Of a DNA stretch of 64,000 nt, positions 52,716 to 60,970 are shown one piece after another. A program made the position numbers and the translations under genes. Numbering within the stretch: position 1 is the first letter of the stretch; every line of letters begins with the position of its first letter. The stretch comes from Belnapia rosea (GTDB lineage Bacteria > Pseudomonadota > Alphaproteobacteria > Acetobacterales > Acetobacteraceae), in NCBI RefSeq assembly GCF_900101615.1, contig NZ_FMZX01000002.1:372001-436000 (forward strand). The letters are read 5' to 3'. The notes under the pieces were generated by a model, which saw nothing but the letters and a program-made list of their open reading frames with translations, was not told where the DNA came from and searched no databases.

Positions 52716-53426
52716 ATGAAGCGTTTCTGGAACAGCGCCGCCACCAGCGAGCAGCCTGGCGGCTTCGGCGTGGTGCTGGATGGCAGGCCGGTGCGCCTGC
52801 CCGGCGGGGCGCCGCTGGTGGTGGACCGTGCGCCGCTCGCCGAGGCCATCGCCGGCGAATGGTCGGCGGCCGGCGGCGGCGCCAAGGGCGGCGAGATGAG
52901 CATGAACGACATGCCGCTCACCCGCCTCGTCGGCACCGCGCAGGAGCGCATCGCCCCCGACCCCTCCGCCATGGTCGAGGGCCTCGCCCGTTATGCCGAG
53001 AGCGACCTGCTCTGCTACCGCGCCGAGGACCCGCAGCTCGCCGCCCGCCAGGCGCTGGAGTGGCAGCCGCTGCTCGACTGGGCCGCGCTGCAGCATGACG
53101 CGCCGCTGCGGGTGACGGAGGGCATCATGCCGATCCCGCAGGAGGGCACGGCGGTGGCCGCCCTCCGCGCCGCCATCGCCACCCGCAACGCGCTGGAACT
53201 CGCCGCGCTCGGCGTGCTGGTGCCAGCGCTCGGCAGCCTGGTGCTCGGCCTGGCCGTGGTCGAGGGACGGCTGGAGGCGGCGGAGGCGCATCGCCTCGCC
53301 ATCCTCGACGAGACCTACCAGGAGGAATTCTGGGGGCTCGATGCCGAGGCGGCCGAGCGCCGCGCCCGCATCGCCGAGGACATCGCCGTGGTCGCCCGGC
53401 TGCTCGCCCTGGCGAGGCCGGCATGA
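52716..53426 (+). CDS. ATP12-family F1-ATPase assembly chaperone
   Basis: The 236-residue protein contains FGVVLDGRPVRLPGGAPLVV, AIAGEWSA, MPLTRLVGTAQERIAPDPSA M, ARYAESDLLCYRAEDP, and W(Q)PLLDWAALQHDAPLRVTEGI, in the order seen in mitochondrial ATP12 and its alphaproteobacterial homologues, which bind the F1 alpha subunit before assembly. Length is normal for bacteria. Its stop overlaps the ATG of the acylphosphatase gene (ATGA). Confidence 0.93.
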   Translation: MKRFWNSAATSEQPGGFGVVLDGRPVRLPGGAPLVVDRAPLAEAIAGEWSAAGGGAKGGEMSMNDMPLTRLVGTAQERIAPDPSAMVEGLARYAESDLLCYRAEDPQLAARQALEWQPLLDWAALQHDAPLRVTEGIMPIPQEGTAVAALRAAIATRNALELAALGVLVPALGSLVLGLAVVEGRLEAAEAHRLAILDETYQEEFWGLDAEAAERRARIAEDIAVVARLLALARPA

Positions 53427-53689
53427 ATGCCCGGCACCTCCGCATCGAGGGCCGCGTCCAGAATGTCGGCTACCGCGCCTGGATGGTGCGGGAGGCGCGC
53501 CGCCTCGGCCTCTCGGGCTGGGTCCGCAACCGCGCCGATGGCAGCGTCGAGGCCGTCGTCGCCGGGCCGGAACCCGCCGTGCAGGCCCTGCTGACCGCCT
53601 GCCGGCGCGGCCCCATCGCCGCCAGGGTGGACCATATCGAGGAGGGCTTCGCCGACATGCCGGAGGACCTGGGCTTCCAGCAGCGCTAG
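53423..53689 (+). CDS. Acylphosphatase
   Basis: Small hydrolase of acyl phosphates. The 88-residue protein has the signature GRVQNVGYRAWM with catalytic Arg18 and, on the next strand, WVRNRADGSVEAVVAG with Asn36, both needed for activity. The fold length is exact for the family. It is translationally coupled to ATP12 and is the last gene of the AsmA-ATP12-acylphosphatase run, ahead of two inverted repeats. Confidence 0.94.
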   Translation: MNARHLRIEGRVQNVGYRAWMVREARRLGLSGWVRNRADGSVEAVVAGPEPAVQALLTACRRGPIAARVDHIEEGFADMPEDLGFQQR

Positions 53690-53693
53690 AGCA

Positions 53694-53727
53694 TACCCCG
53701 ATGGGACGGGATCATCCGATCGGGGTA
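53694..53727. terminator. Inverted repeat after the acylphosphatase gene
   Basis: TACCCCGAT (53694-53702) and ATCGGGGTA (53719-53727) are perfect complements with a 16-base loop, followed by ATTT, four bases after the acylphosphatase stop. Probably the terminator of the plus-strand operon. Confidence 0.6.
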
Positions 53728-53750
53728 ATTTGCTCGCCTGAACAAGAGGC

Positions 53751-53792
53751 TAGAGCGCGTTCCGTGAGCCAGGTCGAACGGAACGCGCTCTA
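53751..53792. terminator. Perfect 15-bp inverted repeat before the LLM monooxygenase stop
   Basis: TAGAGCGCGTTCCGT and ACGGAACGCGCTCTA match over all 15 positions around a 12-base loop. The right arm includes the stop codon of the minus-strand monooxygenase gene. It can act as a terminator for that gene, but its length and perfection also fit a dispersed intergenic repeat. Confidence 0.65.
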
Positions 53793-55124
53793 GCCCCCCG
53801 CCACATGCCGGTTCGGCGGCCGCCGCAGCCCGACATTCTCGCGCAGCGTCCGCCCGGCCCATTCGCGCTTGACCAGCCCGCGCCGCTGCAGCTCCGGCAC
53901 CACCTTGGCGATGAAGGCCTCCATCCCCGCCGGCAGCACGCTGAAGGTCAGCATGAAGCCATCCGCCGCGCCGGTGGTGAACCACTCCTCCATATGGTCC
54001 GCCACCTGCCGCGGCGTGCCGCGGATCGTCCTGTTGCCCCGTTCGTAGCGCATGTAGAGCTGCCGCAGCGTCAGCCCCTCGCGGATCAGGCCGAGGATGT
54101 GCTCGAAATAGGCCCGGTGCAGGTTGGCGGAGGCCGGGATCCGCTCGGGCGGGATCGGCTCGTCGAGCGGCAGGCCGGAGAGGTCGGCCTCGAGATCCAT
54201 CCCCAGCCGCATGCGCCCGACATCGGGGTGAATCAGCGCCTGCAGCGTCTGGTACATGTCCTCCGCCTCCTGCTCGCTGTCGGCGACGATGGCCGGCAGC
54301 CCGGCCAGCACCTTCAGCGCCTCGGGCGGGCGGCCGTGGCGCGCCATGCGACCCTTGAGGTCGGCATAGAAGCGCCGCCCGGATTCCACCGTGCTGTCGG
54401 AGGAGAAGACCAGCTCCGCCGTCTCGGCGGCGAATTCCCGCCCCGTATCGGAGGCGCCGGCCTGGATGATGACCGGCTGCCCCTGCGGCGCGCGCTCGAT
54501 GTTGAGCGCGCCATGGACGCGGAAATGCGCCCCCTCATGCGCCACCGGGTGCTGCTTCGCGGGGTCGAAGAACAACCCGCTTTCGCGGTCGCGCAGGAAG
54601 GCGCCGTCCTCCCACGTATCCCAGAGCTTCCTCACCACATCGACGAACTCACGGGCCCGCTCGTAGCGGTCGCCATGCGGCGGCAGCCGGTCCAGGCCGA
54701 AATTCCGCGCGGCGAAGTCATTGGCCGAGGTGACGACGTTCCAGGCCGCGCGCCCGCCGCTGATATGGTCGAGCGAAGCGAATTGCCGGGCGATGTTGTA
54801 GGGCTCGGAGAAGCTGGTGCTCGCCGTGCCGCCGAGCCCGATATGCGTCGTCGCCCCCGCCAGCGCCGAGAGCAGCGTCAGCGGCTCGAACACGTTCATG
54901 AACAGCGGGAAGCGCGCATAGGCCTCGAGATTCGTCGTGCGCGCCGCCGGCGTGTCGGCGATGAAGAACAAGTCGAACATCCCCCGCTCGGCGAGCTGCG
55001 CCAGCGCCCGGTAATGCGCGATGTCGGTCGAGCCCCCGGCCGCCGTCGAAGGGTGCAGCCAGGAGGCGGGGTGCGATCCGGTCGGGTGGACCAGGGTGGC
55101 GAGGGCCATGGTCGGCATGGGCAA
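53790..55124 (-). CDS. LLM-class flavin-dependent monooxygenase (NtaA/SnaA/DszA/SsuD-like)
   Basis: The 444-residue protein has the NtaA-group start SHPASWLHPSTAAGGSTDIA HYRALAQLAERGMFDLFFIA D, GLGGTASTSFSEPYNIARQF ASLDHISGGRAAWNVVTSAN, RYERAREFVDVVRKLWDTWE, and GAPVII-type FMN region QPVIIQAGASDTGREFAAET A. These enzymes use FMNH2 from a separate reductase to attack aminopolycarboxylates, sulfur heterocycles or similar compounds. No flavin reductase gene is adjacent. Three Met codons near the start (residues 1, 3, 6) leave the exact N-terminus open. Substrate unknown. Confidence 0.9.
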   Translation of the reverse strand: MPMPTMALATLVHPTGSHPASWLHPSTAAGGSTDIAHYRALAQLAERGMFDLFFIADTPAARTTNLEAYARFPLFMNVFEPLTLLSALAGATTHIGLGGTASTSFSEPYNIARQFASLDHISGGRAAWNVVTSANDFAARNFGLDRLPPHGDRYERAREFVDVVRKLWDTWEDGAFLRDRESGLFFDPAKQHPVAHEGAHFRVHGALNIERAPQGQPVIIQAGASDTGREFAAETAELVFSSDSTVESGRRFYADLKGRMARHGRPPEALKVLAGLPAIVADSEQEAEDMYQTLQALIHPDVGRMRLGMDLEADLSGLPLDEPIPPERIPASANLHRAYFEHILGLIREGLTLRQLYMRYERGNRTIRGTPRQVADHMEEWFTTGAADGFMLTFSVLPAGMEAFIAKVVPELQRRGLVKREWAGRTLRENVGLRRPPNRHVAGG

Positions 55125-55220
55125 GGCTTCTCCGTCGTGGCGCCAGCCTAGCGCAAAAATCCCGCTTGAGTGTTCCGCCCGTCCGCCCTTGTCTGGCGCC
55201 GGCCACCACAGGGATCAGCC

Positions 55221-56447
55221 ATGTCCAGCCTCTTCCTCGCCCAGGCCCGCATCGTCGATGGCACGGCGCCCGAGCCGACCGAGCCCCAGGGCGTCGTCAT
55301 CGAGGGGGGGCGCATCCGCGAGGTCTCGCCCGGCGCCCGCGCCCCGGCGGGCGCCACCACCATCGACCTCGCCGGCAAGGTCCTGATGCCGGGCCTGATC
55401 GACGCCCATGTCCATGTCGTCGCGGTGGAGGCGAGCCTCGCCCGCTGCGCCACCCTGCCGGACAGCCTGGTCATGGCCCGCTCGATCCGGCTGATGGGCG
55501 AGATGCTGATGCGCGGCTTCACCACGCTGCGCGACGTGGGCGGCGCCGACCACGGCCAGGTGGTGGCGATCGAGGAGGGCACGATCCTCGCCCCGCGCCT
55601 CGTCATCGCGGGCAAGGCGCTCAGCCAGAGCGGCGGGCATTGCGACTTCCGCGGCCCCTTCGACGCCTCCGCCCCACGCTTCGAGGCGCGGCTCGGCGCG
55701 CTCGGCCGGCTCTGCGACGGCGTGCCGGCCGTTCGCCGCGCGGCGCGGGAGGAGATCAAGGCCGGCGCGCGCTTCATCAAGATCATGGCCAATGGCGGCG
55801 TCGCCTCGCCGACCGACCCGATCCACTTCATGGGCTTCTCACGCGAGGAGATAGGCGCCGCCGTCGAGGAGGCGGAGAATGCCGGCACCTATGTCTCGGC
55901 GCATCTCTACACCGATGCCGGCATCCGCCGCGCCGTGGAATGCGGCGTCCATTCGCTCGAGCATTGCAACCTGATCACCGCCGAGACCGCCCGCTTCGCC
56001 GCCTCCCGCGGCGCCGTCGCCGTGCCGACCCTCGTCACCTACGACAAGCTCGCCGAGGAGGGCGAGGCGCTCGGCATCGGCGCAGAATCCATCGGCAAGA
56101 TCGACGACGTCCGCCTCTCCGGCATGGAGTCGATCGCCATCATGCATGAGGCTGGCCTGCCCATGGCCTATGGCACGGACCTGCTCGGCCCCATGCACCG
56201 GCACCAGTCGGACGAATTCGTCATCCGCGGCCGCGTGCTGCCGGCCCAGGCGGTCATCGCCTCTGCCACCCACATCGCGGCGCGGCTGCTGCGGATGGAG
56301 GGCCAGATCGGCTGCATCGCCCCCGGCGCCCATGCCGACCTCATCGCCGTCGAGGGCGACCCGCTGCGCGACCTCTCGCTGCTGACCGGCCAGGGCCGCC
56401 ACATGCCCCTCATCCTCAAGGGCGGGCAGGTCATCAAGCACGCCTGA
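55221..56447 (+). CDS. Metal-dependent amidohydrolase (imidazolonepropionase-like / Xaa-Pro dipeptidase group)
   Basis: ATG 55221 (MSSLFLAQARIVDG) begins a 408-residue protein; the frame from 55170 overlaps the divergent control region. The amidohydrolase barrel shows GLIDAHVHV (metal His63 and His65), FTTLRDVGG, the carboxylated Lys187 in FIKIMANGG, VSAHLYT and GVHSLEHCN with two further His, and YGTDLLGPMH with the catalytic Asp; the C-terminal GAHADLIAVEGDPL strand closes the composite domain. The group includes arginine/proline dipeptidases and carboxypeptidases; the substrate is not predictable. Confidence 0.9.
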   Translation: MSSLFLAQARIVDGTAPEPTEPQGVVIEGGRIREVSPGARAPAGATTIDLAGKVLMPGLIDAHVHVVAVEASLARCATLPDSLVMARSIRLMGEMLMRGFTTLRDVGGADHGQVVAIEEGTILAPRLVIAGKALSQSGGHCDFRGPFDASAPRFEARLGALGRLCDGVPAVRRAAREEIKAGARFIKIMANGGVASPTDPIHFMGFSREEIGAAVEEAENAGTYVSAHLYTDAGIRRAVECGVHSLEHCNLITAETARFAASRGAVAVPTLVTYDKLAEEGEALGIGAESIGKIDDVRLSGMESIAIMHEAGLPMAYGTDLLGPMHRHQSDEFVIRGRVLPAQAVIASATHIAARLLRMEGQIGCIAPGAHADLIAVEGDPLRDLSLLTGQGRHMPLILKGGQVIKHA

Positions 56448-56474
56448 CTACCCGAACCGGCCTCTGCCCGGCGT

Positions 56475-56499
56475 CCTTCCGCGGCTTTGCCGTGGAAGG
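56475..56499. terminator. Hairpin between convergent amidohydrolase and SDR genes
   Basis: CCTTCCGCGGC pairs with GCCGTGGAAGG (one G-T pair) around the loop TTT, in the 124-base gap between the two opposing stop codons, 28 bases after the amidohydrolase stop. Confidence 0.55.
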
Positions 56500-56571
56500 C
56501 GGTGCAAGGCTTTGGGCATTGAGCGGCCATCGGGGCCCCCGCGGCGCCGCACAGCGGCGTCGTGGGGAACA

Positions 56572-57351
56572 TCACACGTGCTGGCCGCCATTGATGTGGA
56601 TCTCGGCGCCGTTCACATAGGAGGAGGCATCGGAGCAGAGGAAGTAGATCGCCTTCGCCACCTCCGCCGGCTTGCCGAGGCGCCGCATCGGGATCTGCTC
56701 CTCGACGATCTTCTCGGTCCCCGGCGAGAGGATCGAGGTGTCGATCTCCCCCGGCGAGATCGCATTCACCCGGATGCCGAGCGGCCCGAAATCATGCGCC
56801 ATCTCCCGCGTCAGCGACATCAGCGCCGCCTTCGACGTCGCATAGGCGGCGCCCGCGAAGGGATGCACCTTGCTGCCGGCGATGGAGGTGACGTTCACCA
56901 CCGCCCCCTTGGTCCGCTTCAGCTCCTCCACCAGCCCGCGGGCGAGCATGATCGAGGCGAAGAAATTCACCTGGAACACCCATTTCCAGTCATCGATCAT
57001 CGTATCCATGGTGCCGAGCCGCGCCCCGTCCGGCCCCTTCGGCGAGATGCCGGCATTGTTCACCAGCGCATCCAGCCGCCCCTCATCGGGGATCAGCCGC
57101 TCGCGGATCTCCTCGATGGCTCGCACCGTGTCGGCCGCATCCGAGAGATCGGCCTGGATATGATCCTCCGGCCCCATCTCCCAGGGGCATTCCTCGGGGA
57201 AGGGCTGGCGCGAGACGGTGATGACCCGCCAGCCGGCGGCGGAGAAGACCTTCACCGTCGCATGGCCGATCCCGCGCGAGGCGCCGGTCAGCAGCATCAC
57301 GCGCCGGGCCTGGTTGGCCTGGCGGCGGGACACGGGGGCTGGCATCGGCAT
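56572..57351 (-). CDS. SDR-family oxidoreductase
   Basis: The 259-residue protein shows TGASRGIGHATVKVF, the ADLSDAADTVRAI segment for adenine, NNAGISPKGPDG, catalytic Ser in NVTSIAGSK, YATSK (Tyr, Lys), and AISPGEIDTSILSPGTE, ending GAEIHINGGQHV. The NNAGISPKGPDGxR stretch is the same as in the partial SDR at the start of the window, so the two belong to one subgroup, perhaps as diverged paralogues. The gene lies 36 bases downstream of the class III aminotransferase on the same strand, and the pair probably works on related substrates. Confidence 0.9.
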   Translation of the reverse strand: MPMPAPVSRRQANQARRVMLLTGASRGIGHATVKVFSAAGWRVITVSRQPFPEECPWEMGPEDHIQADLSDAADTVRAIEEIRERLIPDEGRLDALVNNAGISPKGPDGARLGTMDTMIDDWKWVFQVNFFASIMLARGLVEELKRTKGAVVNVTSIAGSKVHPFAGAAYATSKAALMSLTREMAHDFGPLGIRVNAISPGEIDTSILSPGTEKIVEEQIPMRRLGKPAEVAKAIYFLCSDASSYVNGAEIHINGGQHV

Positions 57352-57387
57352 GGGGGGGTACTCGCTCCTTGGCTCGGGCGTCGCAGG

Positions 57388-58728
57388 CTACGCCGGGCCA
57401 GCGGCTTCGGCCAGCAGGGGTTGCCGCGCCGCGACGAACTCCTCGACCACCGCGACGTAACGGGCGCAGTCCGCCTCCGTCACCGGCAGGCTGAGCGCCG
57501 CCATGCCGCGCCGCGCCAGGTAGATCCCGGCCGCCAGCATGTCGAAGAAGAACAGCTCCCGCAGCCGGTCCTCGGCCGGGCGGGCGGCATAGGGCCGCTC
57601 GATTGCGCCGGCGCGGAAATGCACGGTCAGCATGGAGCCACGCCCGGTGAACTGCATCGGCACCCCCGCCCGGGCGCAGACGGCGTTCAGCGCCTCGCGC
57701 AACGCCTCGCCCCGGGCATAGAGCGCCTCGGCCGTCTCCCCGTCGAAGATCTCCCCCATGGCGACGCAGCCCGCGGCCATGGACCAGACATTGTTGTTGA
57801 AGGTGCCGGCATGGGGCAGCGTGCCCGGCCGGTGGCCGTCGAACACCTCCATGATCCCGGCCCGCCCGCCGAAGGCGCCGAAGCTCATCCCGCCGGCCAT
57901 GTACTTGCCGAGGGTCGTCATGTCGGGCGTCACCCCCATCCGCTCCTGCAGCCCGCCGCGCCCGTGCCGGCTGGTCATCACCTCGTCGAAGATCAGCACC
58001 GCGCCCGTGCGCTGCGTCGCCTCGCGCAGCGCGCCGAGGAAGGCCGCGCTGGCCGGGATGCAGCCGCCCGAGCCCAGCATCGGCTCCACCAGCACCGCGG
58101 CGAGCTGGTCGCCCTCGGCCAGGATGTCGCGCATCGCCGCCTCGGGGTCGTTGTAGTCGGTGAAGGCGAGCGGGATCGGCACGTTCACCGCGTTCCGCTC
58201 GCTGGCAAAGGTCAGCACCCCGCCATGGTAGCCGCCGCGCATGACCATGGTCTTCACCCGCCCGGTGAAGCCCCGCGCCGCGGCCAGCGCCATCAGGTTC
58301 GCCTCGGTCCCGCTATTGGTGAAGCGCACCATCTCGATCGAGGGGAAGCGCCCGACGATCAGCCCGGCGAGTTCCTGCTCCGCCTCGCCCACCGAGGCGA
58401 GGTTGATGCCGCGGTCGAGCGCGTCCTTCACCGCATCGATGATGCGCCGCTCCGAATGGCCGAAGAGCCCGGCGGTATACTCGCCGAGCAGGTCGAGATA
58501 CTCCCGCCCGTCGGCGTCCCAGAGGCGGCAGCCCTCGCCGCGGACCATGGCGGTGGGGAAGGGGGTGTAGAACAGCACGCTCCGCGTGTTGCCGCCCGGC
58601 ATCAGCCGGCGGGCGCGGGCATGGATCTCGGCGCTCCGCGGCCGCCCGGCGGCATAGGCGGCATGCGCCTCGGCCAGCGCGGCCTCGAGGTCACTGTTGC
58701 GCAGGGGGACTTGGTCAAGCGGGCTCAT
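57388..58728 (-). CDS. Class III aminotransferase (glutamate-1-semialdehyde aminotransferase-like)
   Basis: ATG 58728 (MSPLDQVPLRNSD) is preferred over the frame to 58950, which runs through the divergent start region. The 446-residue PLP enzyme has RLMPGGNTRSVLFYTPFPTA, LWDADGREYLDLLGEYTAG, TNSGTEANLMALAAARGFTG, IFDEVMTSRHGRGG (PLP Asp248), the Schiff-base Lys275 in TTLGKYMAGGMSFGAFGG, and GTFNNNVWSMAAG. The overall pattern is that of GSA mutase-like enzymes, but the true hemL motifs are not all kept, so a catabolic amine or amino-acid transaminase or mutase is more likely. An SDR gene follows in the same direction. Confidence 0.88.
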   Translation of the reverse strand: MSPLDQVPLRNSDLEAALAEAHAAYAAGRPRSAEIHARARRLMPGGNTRSVLFYTPFPTAMVRGEGCRLWDADGREYLDLLGEYTAGLFGHSERRIIDAVKDALDRGINLASVGEAEQELAGLIVGRFPSIEMVRFTNSGTEANLMALAAARGFTGRVKTMVMRGGYHGGVLTFASERNAVNVPIPLAFTDYNDPEAAMRDILAEGDQLAAVLVEPMLGSGGCIPASAAFLGALREATQRTGAVLIFDEVMTSRHGRGGLQERMGVTPDMTTLGKYMAGGMSFGAFGGRAGIMEVFDGHRPGTLPHAGTFNNNVWSMAAGCVAMGEIFDGETAEALYARGEALREALNAVCARAGVPMQFTGRGSMLTVHFRAGAIERPYAARPAEDRLRELFFFDMLAAGIYLARRGMAALSLPVTEADCARYVAVVEEFVAARQPLLAEAAGPA

Positions 58729-58844
58729 CGCGGCCTCTCCCGGCAGGGCTGGGGAGGGAGACTCGCGCCGGGCGCCGCCAGCGTCAACCGCGGGTGGCGC
58801 GGGAAGCCTTGGCGCCGCGCCGGGCCGGCGTGTATTCATCCAGC

Positions 58845-60404
58845 GTGCGCTCAAACATCCTCCTGGCCTGCCTCGGCGCCCTGCCGCTGGTGGCCCCCGC
58901 CATGGCGACGGCCCAAGGGACGTCCCAGGCGGCCCCACCGATCGCCCCATCGGCCGAGGCTCCCGCCCGCCTGGCCCAGCTTTCGGTCAACCCGGCCCTG
59001 CTCCGCCTGGCCGACCGGCTGCGGCGGCTGGAGGAGGACGGGCTCGACCCGCGCGCCTACGCCATCCCGGCCGATGCCCTCGCCGCCACGGACCCCGCCG
59101 CCTTCCAGGCCGCCCTGCTGCGCGCCTCGCTCGCGGTGCTGACCGACCTGCTGCATGGCCGCGTCGCCGAGTTGCCGAACCGCGCCGATCTCCGCCGCGA
59201 CACCGCCGCGGTGCCGCTCGGCCCCTGGCTCACCGAGCTGCAGGCGGCGCCGGAGCCGGCCACGGTCATCGACCGGGCCGCGCTGCTGCCATCCGGGGCG
59301 GCGGTGCTGAAGCGGGCGCTCGCCGCCGCCCGCGCCCGCGTCGCCGCCGGCGGCTTCCCCCCGGTCCCGGCCACGGGGCCCGACACGCTGGAGCCCGGTG
59401 CCGAGGATCCGCTCCGCGTCCCGCCGCTCCGCGCCCGCCTCATCCTCACCGATCCGGTGCTGGCCGCCACGCCCGGCAGCGGCGAGGCCTATGACGAGCC
59501 GCTGGTGGCCGCGGTGCGCCGCTTCCAGGCGGCCGAGGGGCTGGAGCCTGATGGCCGCATCGGCCGCCTCACCATCGCCGCGCTGAACCGGCCCGCCGAG
59601 ACCATGGTCCGCCAGCTCCGCGTCGCCCTCGACATGCGCCGCGCCGCCGCGCCACCCCCGGCCGAGCGGCATATCGAGGTGAACATCCCCTTCCAGCAGC
59701 TCACCCTGGCCACGTCCGGCCGCACCCTGCTGGAGATGGCCGTCATCGTCGGCAAGCCGGCCCGCGCCACGCCCATGCTGCGCGTCCGCCTCAACGCCGT
59801 GCAGTTCAACCCGCCATGGGGCGTGCCCGAGCGCAACGCGCGGGAGGACCTGCTGCCGCGCTTCCGCCGCGACCCGCGCGCCATGATGGAGAAGGGCTTC
59901 CGCGTCTACAGCACTGTCGACGGGCAACGGGTCGAGGTCGACCCCACCACCATCGACTGGTCCAGCGTGAACCCGCAACGCTTTCCTTACGTTGTCCGGC
60001 AGGATGCGGGCGACACCAACGCCCTCGGCCGCATCAAATTCATCATGCCGAATACCGAGGACATCTACATGCACGACACGCCCGACCGGCACCTGTTCCG
60101 CCGACCGGACCGCGCCTTCTCCTCCGGCTGCATCCGGCTCGAGAAGCCGATGGAGCTGCTGGACGTGGTGCTGCAGGGCGTGCCGGGCTGGGACCGGGCG
60201 CGGGCCGACCGCGTGCTGGCCAGCCGGGTGACCACCAGCGTCGCCCTGCCGCATGGCATCCCGGTGCGGCTGCACTACACGACGGCCCGGGTGGAGGGGA
60301 ACCAGGTACGCCTCCGGCCCGACATCTACGGGCTCGACGAGGCCTATGCCCGCGCCATGGACAGCAGCCGTACCCGCCTCGCCAGCGCCGCCGGGGCACG
60401 GTGA
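58845..60404 (+). CDS. L,D-transpeptidase (YcbB/LdtD-like, YkuD domain)
   Basis: Makes 3-3 cross-links in peptidoglycan or attaches lipoproteins. No ATG start is available; GTG 58845 (VRSNILLACLGALPLV) starts directly at a signal peptide, with GTG 58830 and 58794 as alternatives. The 519-residue protein has a scaffold domain, a peptidoglycan-binding-1 segment (AYDEPLVAAVRRFQAAEGLE PDGRIG), then the YkuD domain with FNPPWGVPERNAREDLLPRF, IKFIMPNTEDIYMHDTPD and the catalytic SSGCIRL (Cys429). This is the LdtD layout. Its stop overlaps the start of the DUF882 gene. Confidence 0.92.
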   Translation: MRSNILLACLGALPLVAPAMATAQGTSQAAPPIAPSAEAPARLAQLSVNPALLRLADRLRRLEEDGLDPRAYAIPADALAATDPAAFQAALLRASLAVLTDLLHGRVAELPNRADLRRDTAAVPLGPWLTELQAAPEPATVIDRAALLPSGAAVLKRALAAARARVAAGGFPPVPATGPDTLEPGAEDPLRVPPLRARLILTDPVLAATPGSGEAYDEPLVAAVRRFQAAEGLEPDGRIGRLTIAALNRPAETMVRQLRVALDMRRAAAPPPAERHIEVNIPFQQLTLATSGRTLLEMAVIVGKPARATPMLRVRLNAVQFNPPWGVPERNAREDLLPRFRRDPRAMMEKGFRVYSTVDGQRVEVDPTTIDWSSVNPQRFPYVVRQDAGDTNALGRIKFIMPNTEDIYMHDTPDRHLFRRPDRAFSSGCIRLEKPMELLDVVLQGVPGWDRARADRVLASRVTTSVALPHGIPVRLHYTTARVEGNQVRLRPDIYGLDEAYARAMDSSRTRLASAAGAR

Positions 60405-60964
60405 TGCAGGGCTGCCCCTGCTGCGACGGCTTCGGCCGCCGCAACCTGCTGCGTGGCGCCCTCGGCCTCGGCCTCGCCTGCACCGGCATCGCCCCCGCCC
60501 CGGCGCAGGTCCTCGGCGGCGGGCCGCGCAGCCTCGCCATCCAGCGCATCCAGACCGGCGAGAGCTTCGAGGGCGCCTATTGGCGCGACGGCCGCTACGA
60601 CCGCGAGGCCTTGCAGCAGCTCGACTGGGTGTTCCGCGACCCCTCCCTCGAGGAGGTGACGCCGATGGACCCGCGCCTCTTCGACCTGCTGGCCGCGGTC
60701 GCCCGGCAGATGGACGCGACCGAGGGCTACCAGGTCGTCAGCGGCTACCGCGCGCCGGAGACCAATGCCGCCCGCGCCCGCGAATCCCGCCGCGTCTCCC
60801 GTGCCAGCCTGCATATGTCGGGCATGGCGGCCGATGTCCGGCTGGTCGGGCGGGAGAGCATGGGCATGGCCCGCCTCGCCGCCGAGATGCAGATGGGCGG
60901 TGTCGGCCTCTACCGGCGCGACGGCTTCGTCCACCTCGATTGCGGCCCCTCCCGCCGCTGGTAG
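60404..60964 (+). CDS. DUF882 / YcbK-like (M15) peptidase, Tat-exported
   Basis: ATG 60404 (or GTG 60401) gives a 186-residue protein. The N-terminus MQGCPCCDGFGRRNLLRGAL GLG has the twin-arginine motif (Arg12-Arg13 followed by NLL) and a mild hydrophobic stretch ending APAPAQ, so it is sent through the Tat pathway like E. coli YcbK (MepK). The domain shows YQVVSGYRAPETNAARA, SLHMSGMAADVRL (zinc His and Asp) and GGVGLYRRDGFVHLDCG (zinc His). MepK-type enzymes cut the 3-3 cross-links made by L,D-transpeptidases, matching the overlapping upstream gene. Confidence 0.92.
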   Translation: MQGCPCCDGFGRRNLLRGALGLGLACTGIAPAPAQVLGGGPRSLAIQRIQTGESFEGAYWRDGRYDREALQQLDWVFRDPSLEEVTPMDPRLFDLLAAVARQMDATEGYQVVSGYRAPETNAARARESRRVSRASLHMSGMAADVRLVGRESMGMARLAAEMQMGGVGLYRRDGFVHLDCGPSRRW

Positions 60965-60970
60965 GGCGCC

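Noticed and set aside
49839-53291. 1150-codon minus-strand frame opposite the AsmA and ATP12 genes
   Set aside because: Very long but purely a G+C effect: glycine/glutamate/arginine-rich with no domain, whereas the plus strand has three recognised proteins with coupled starts.
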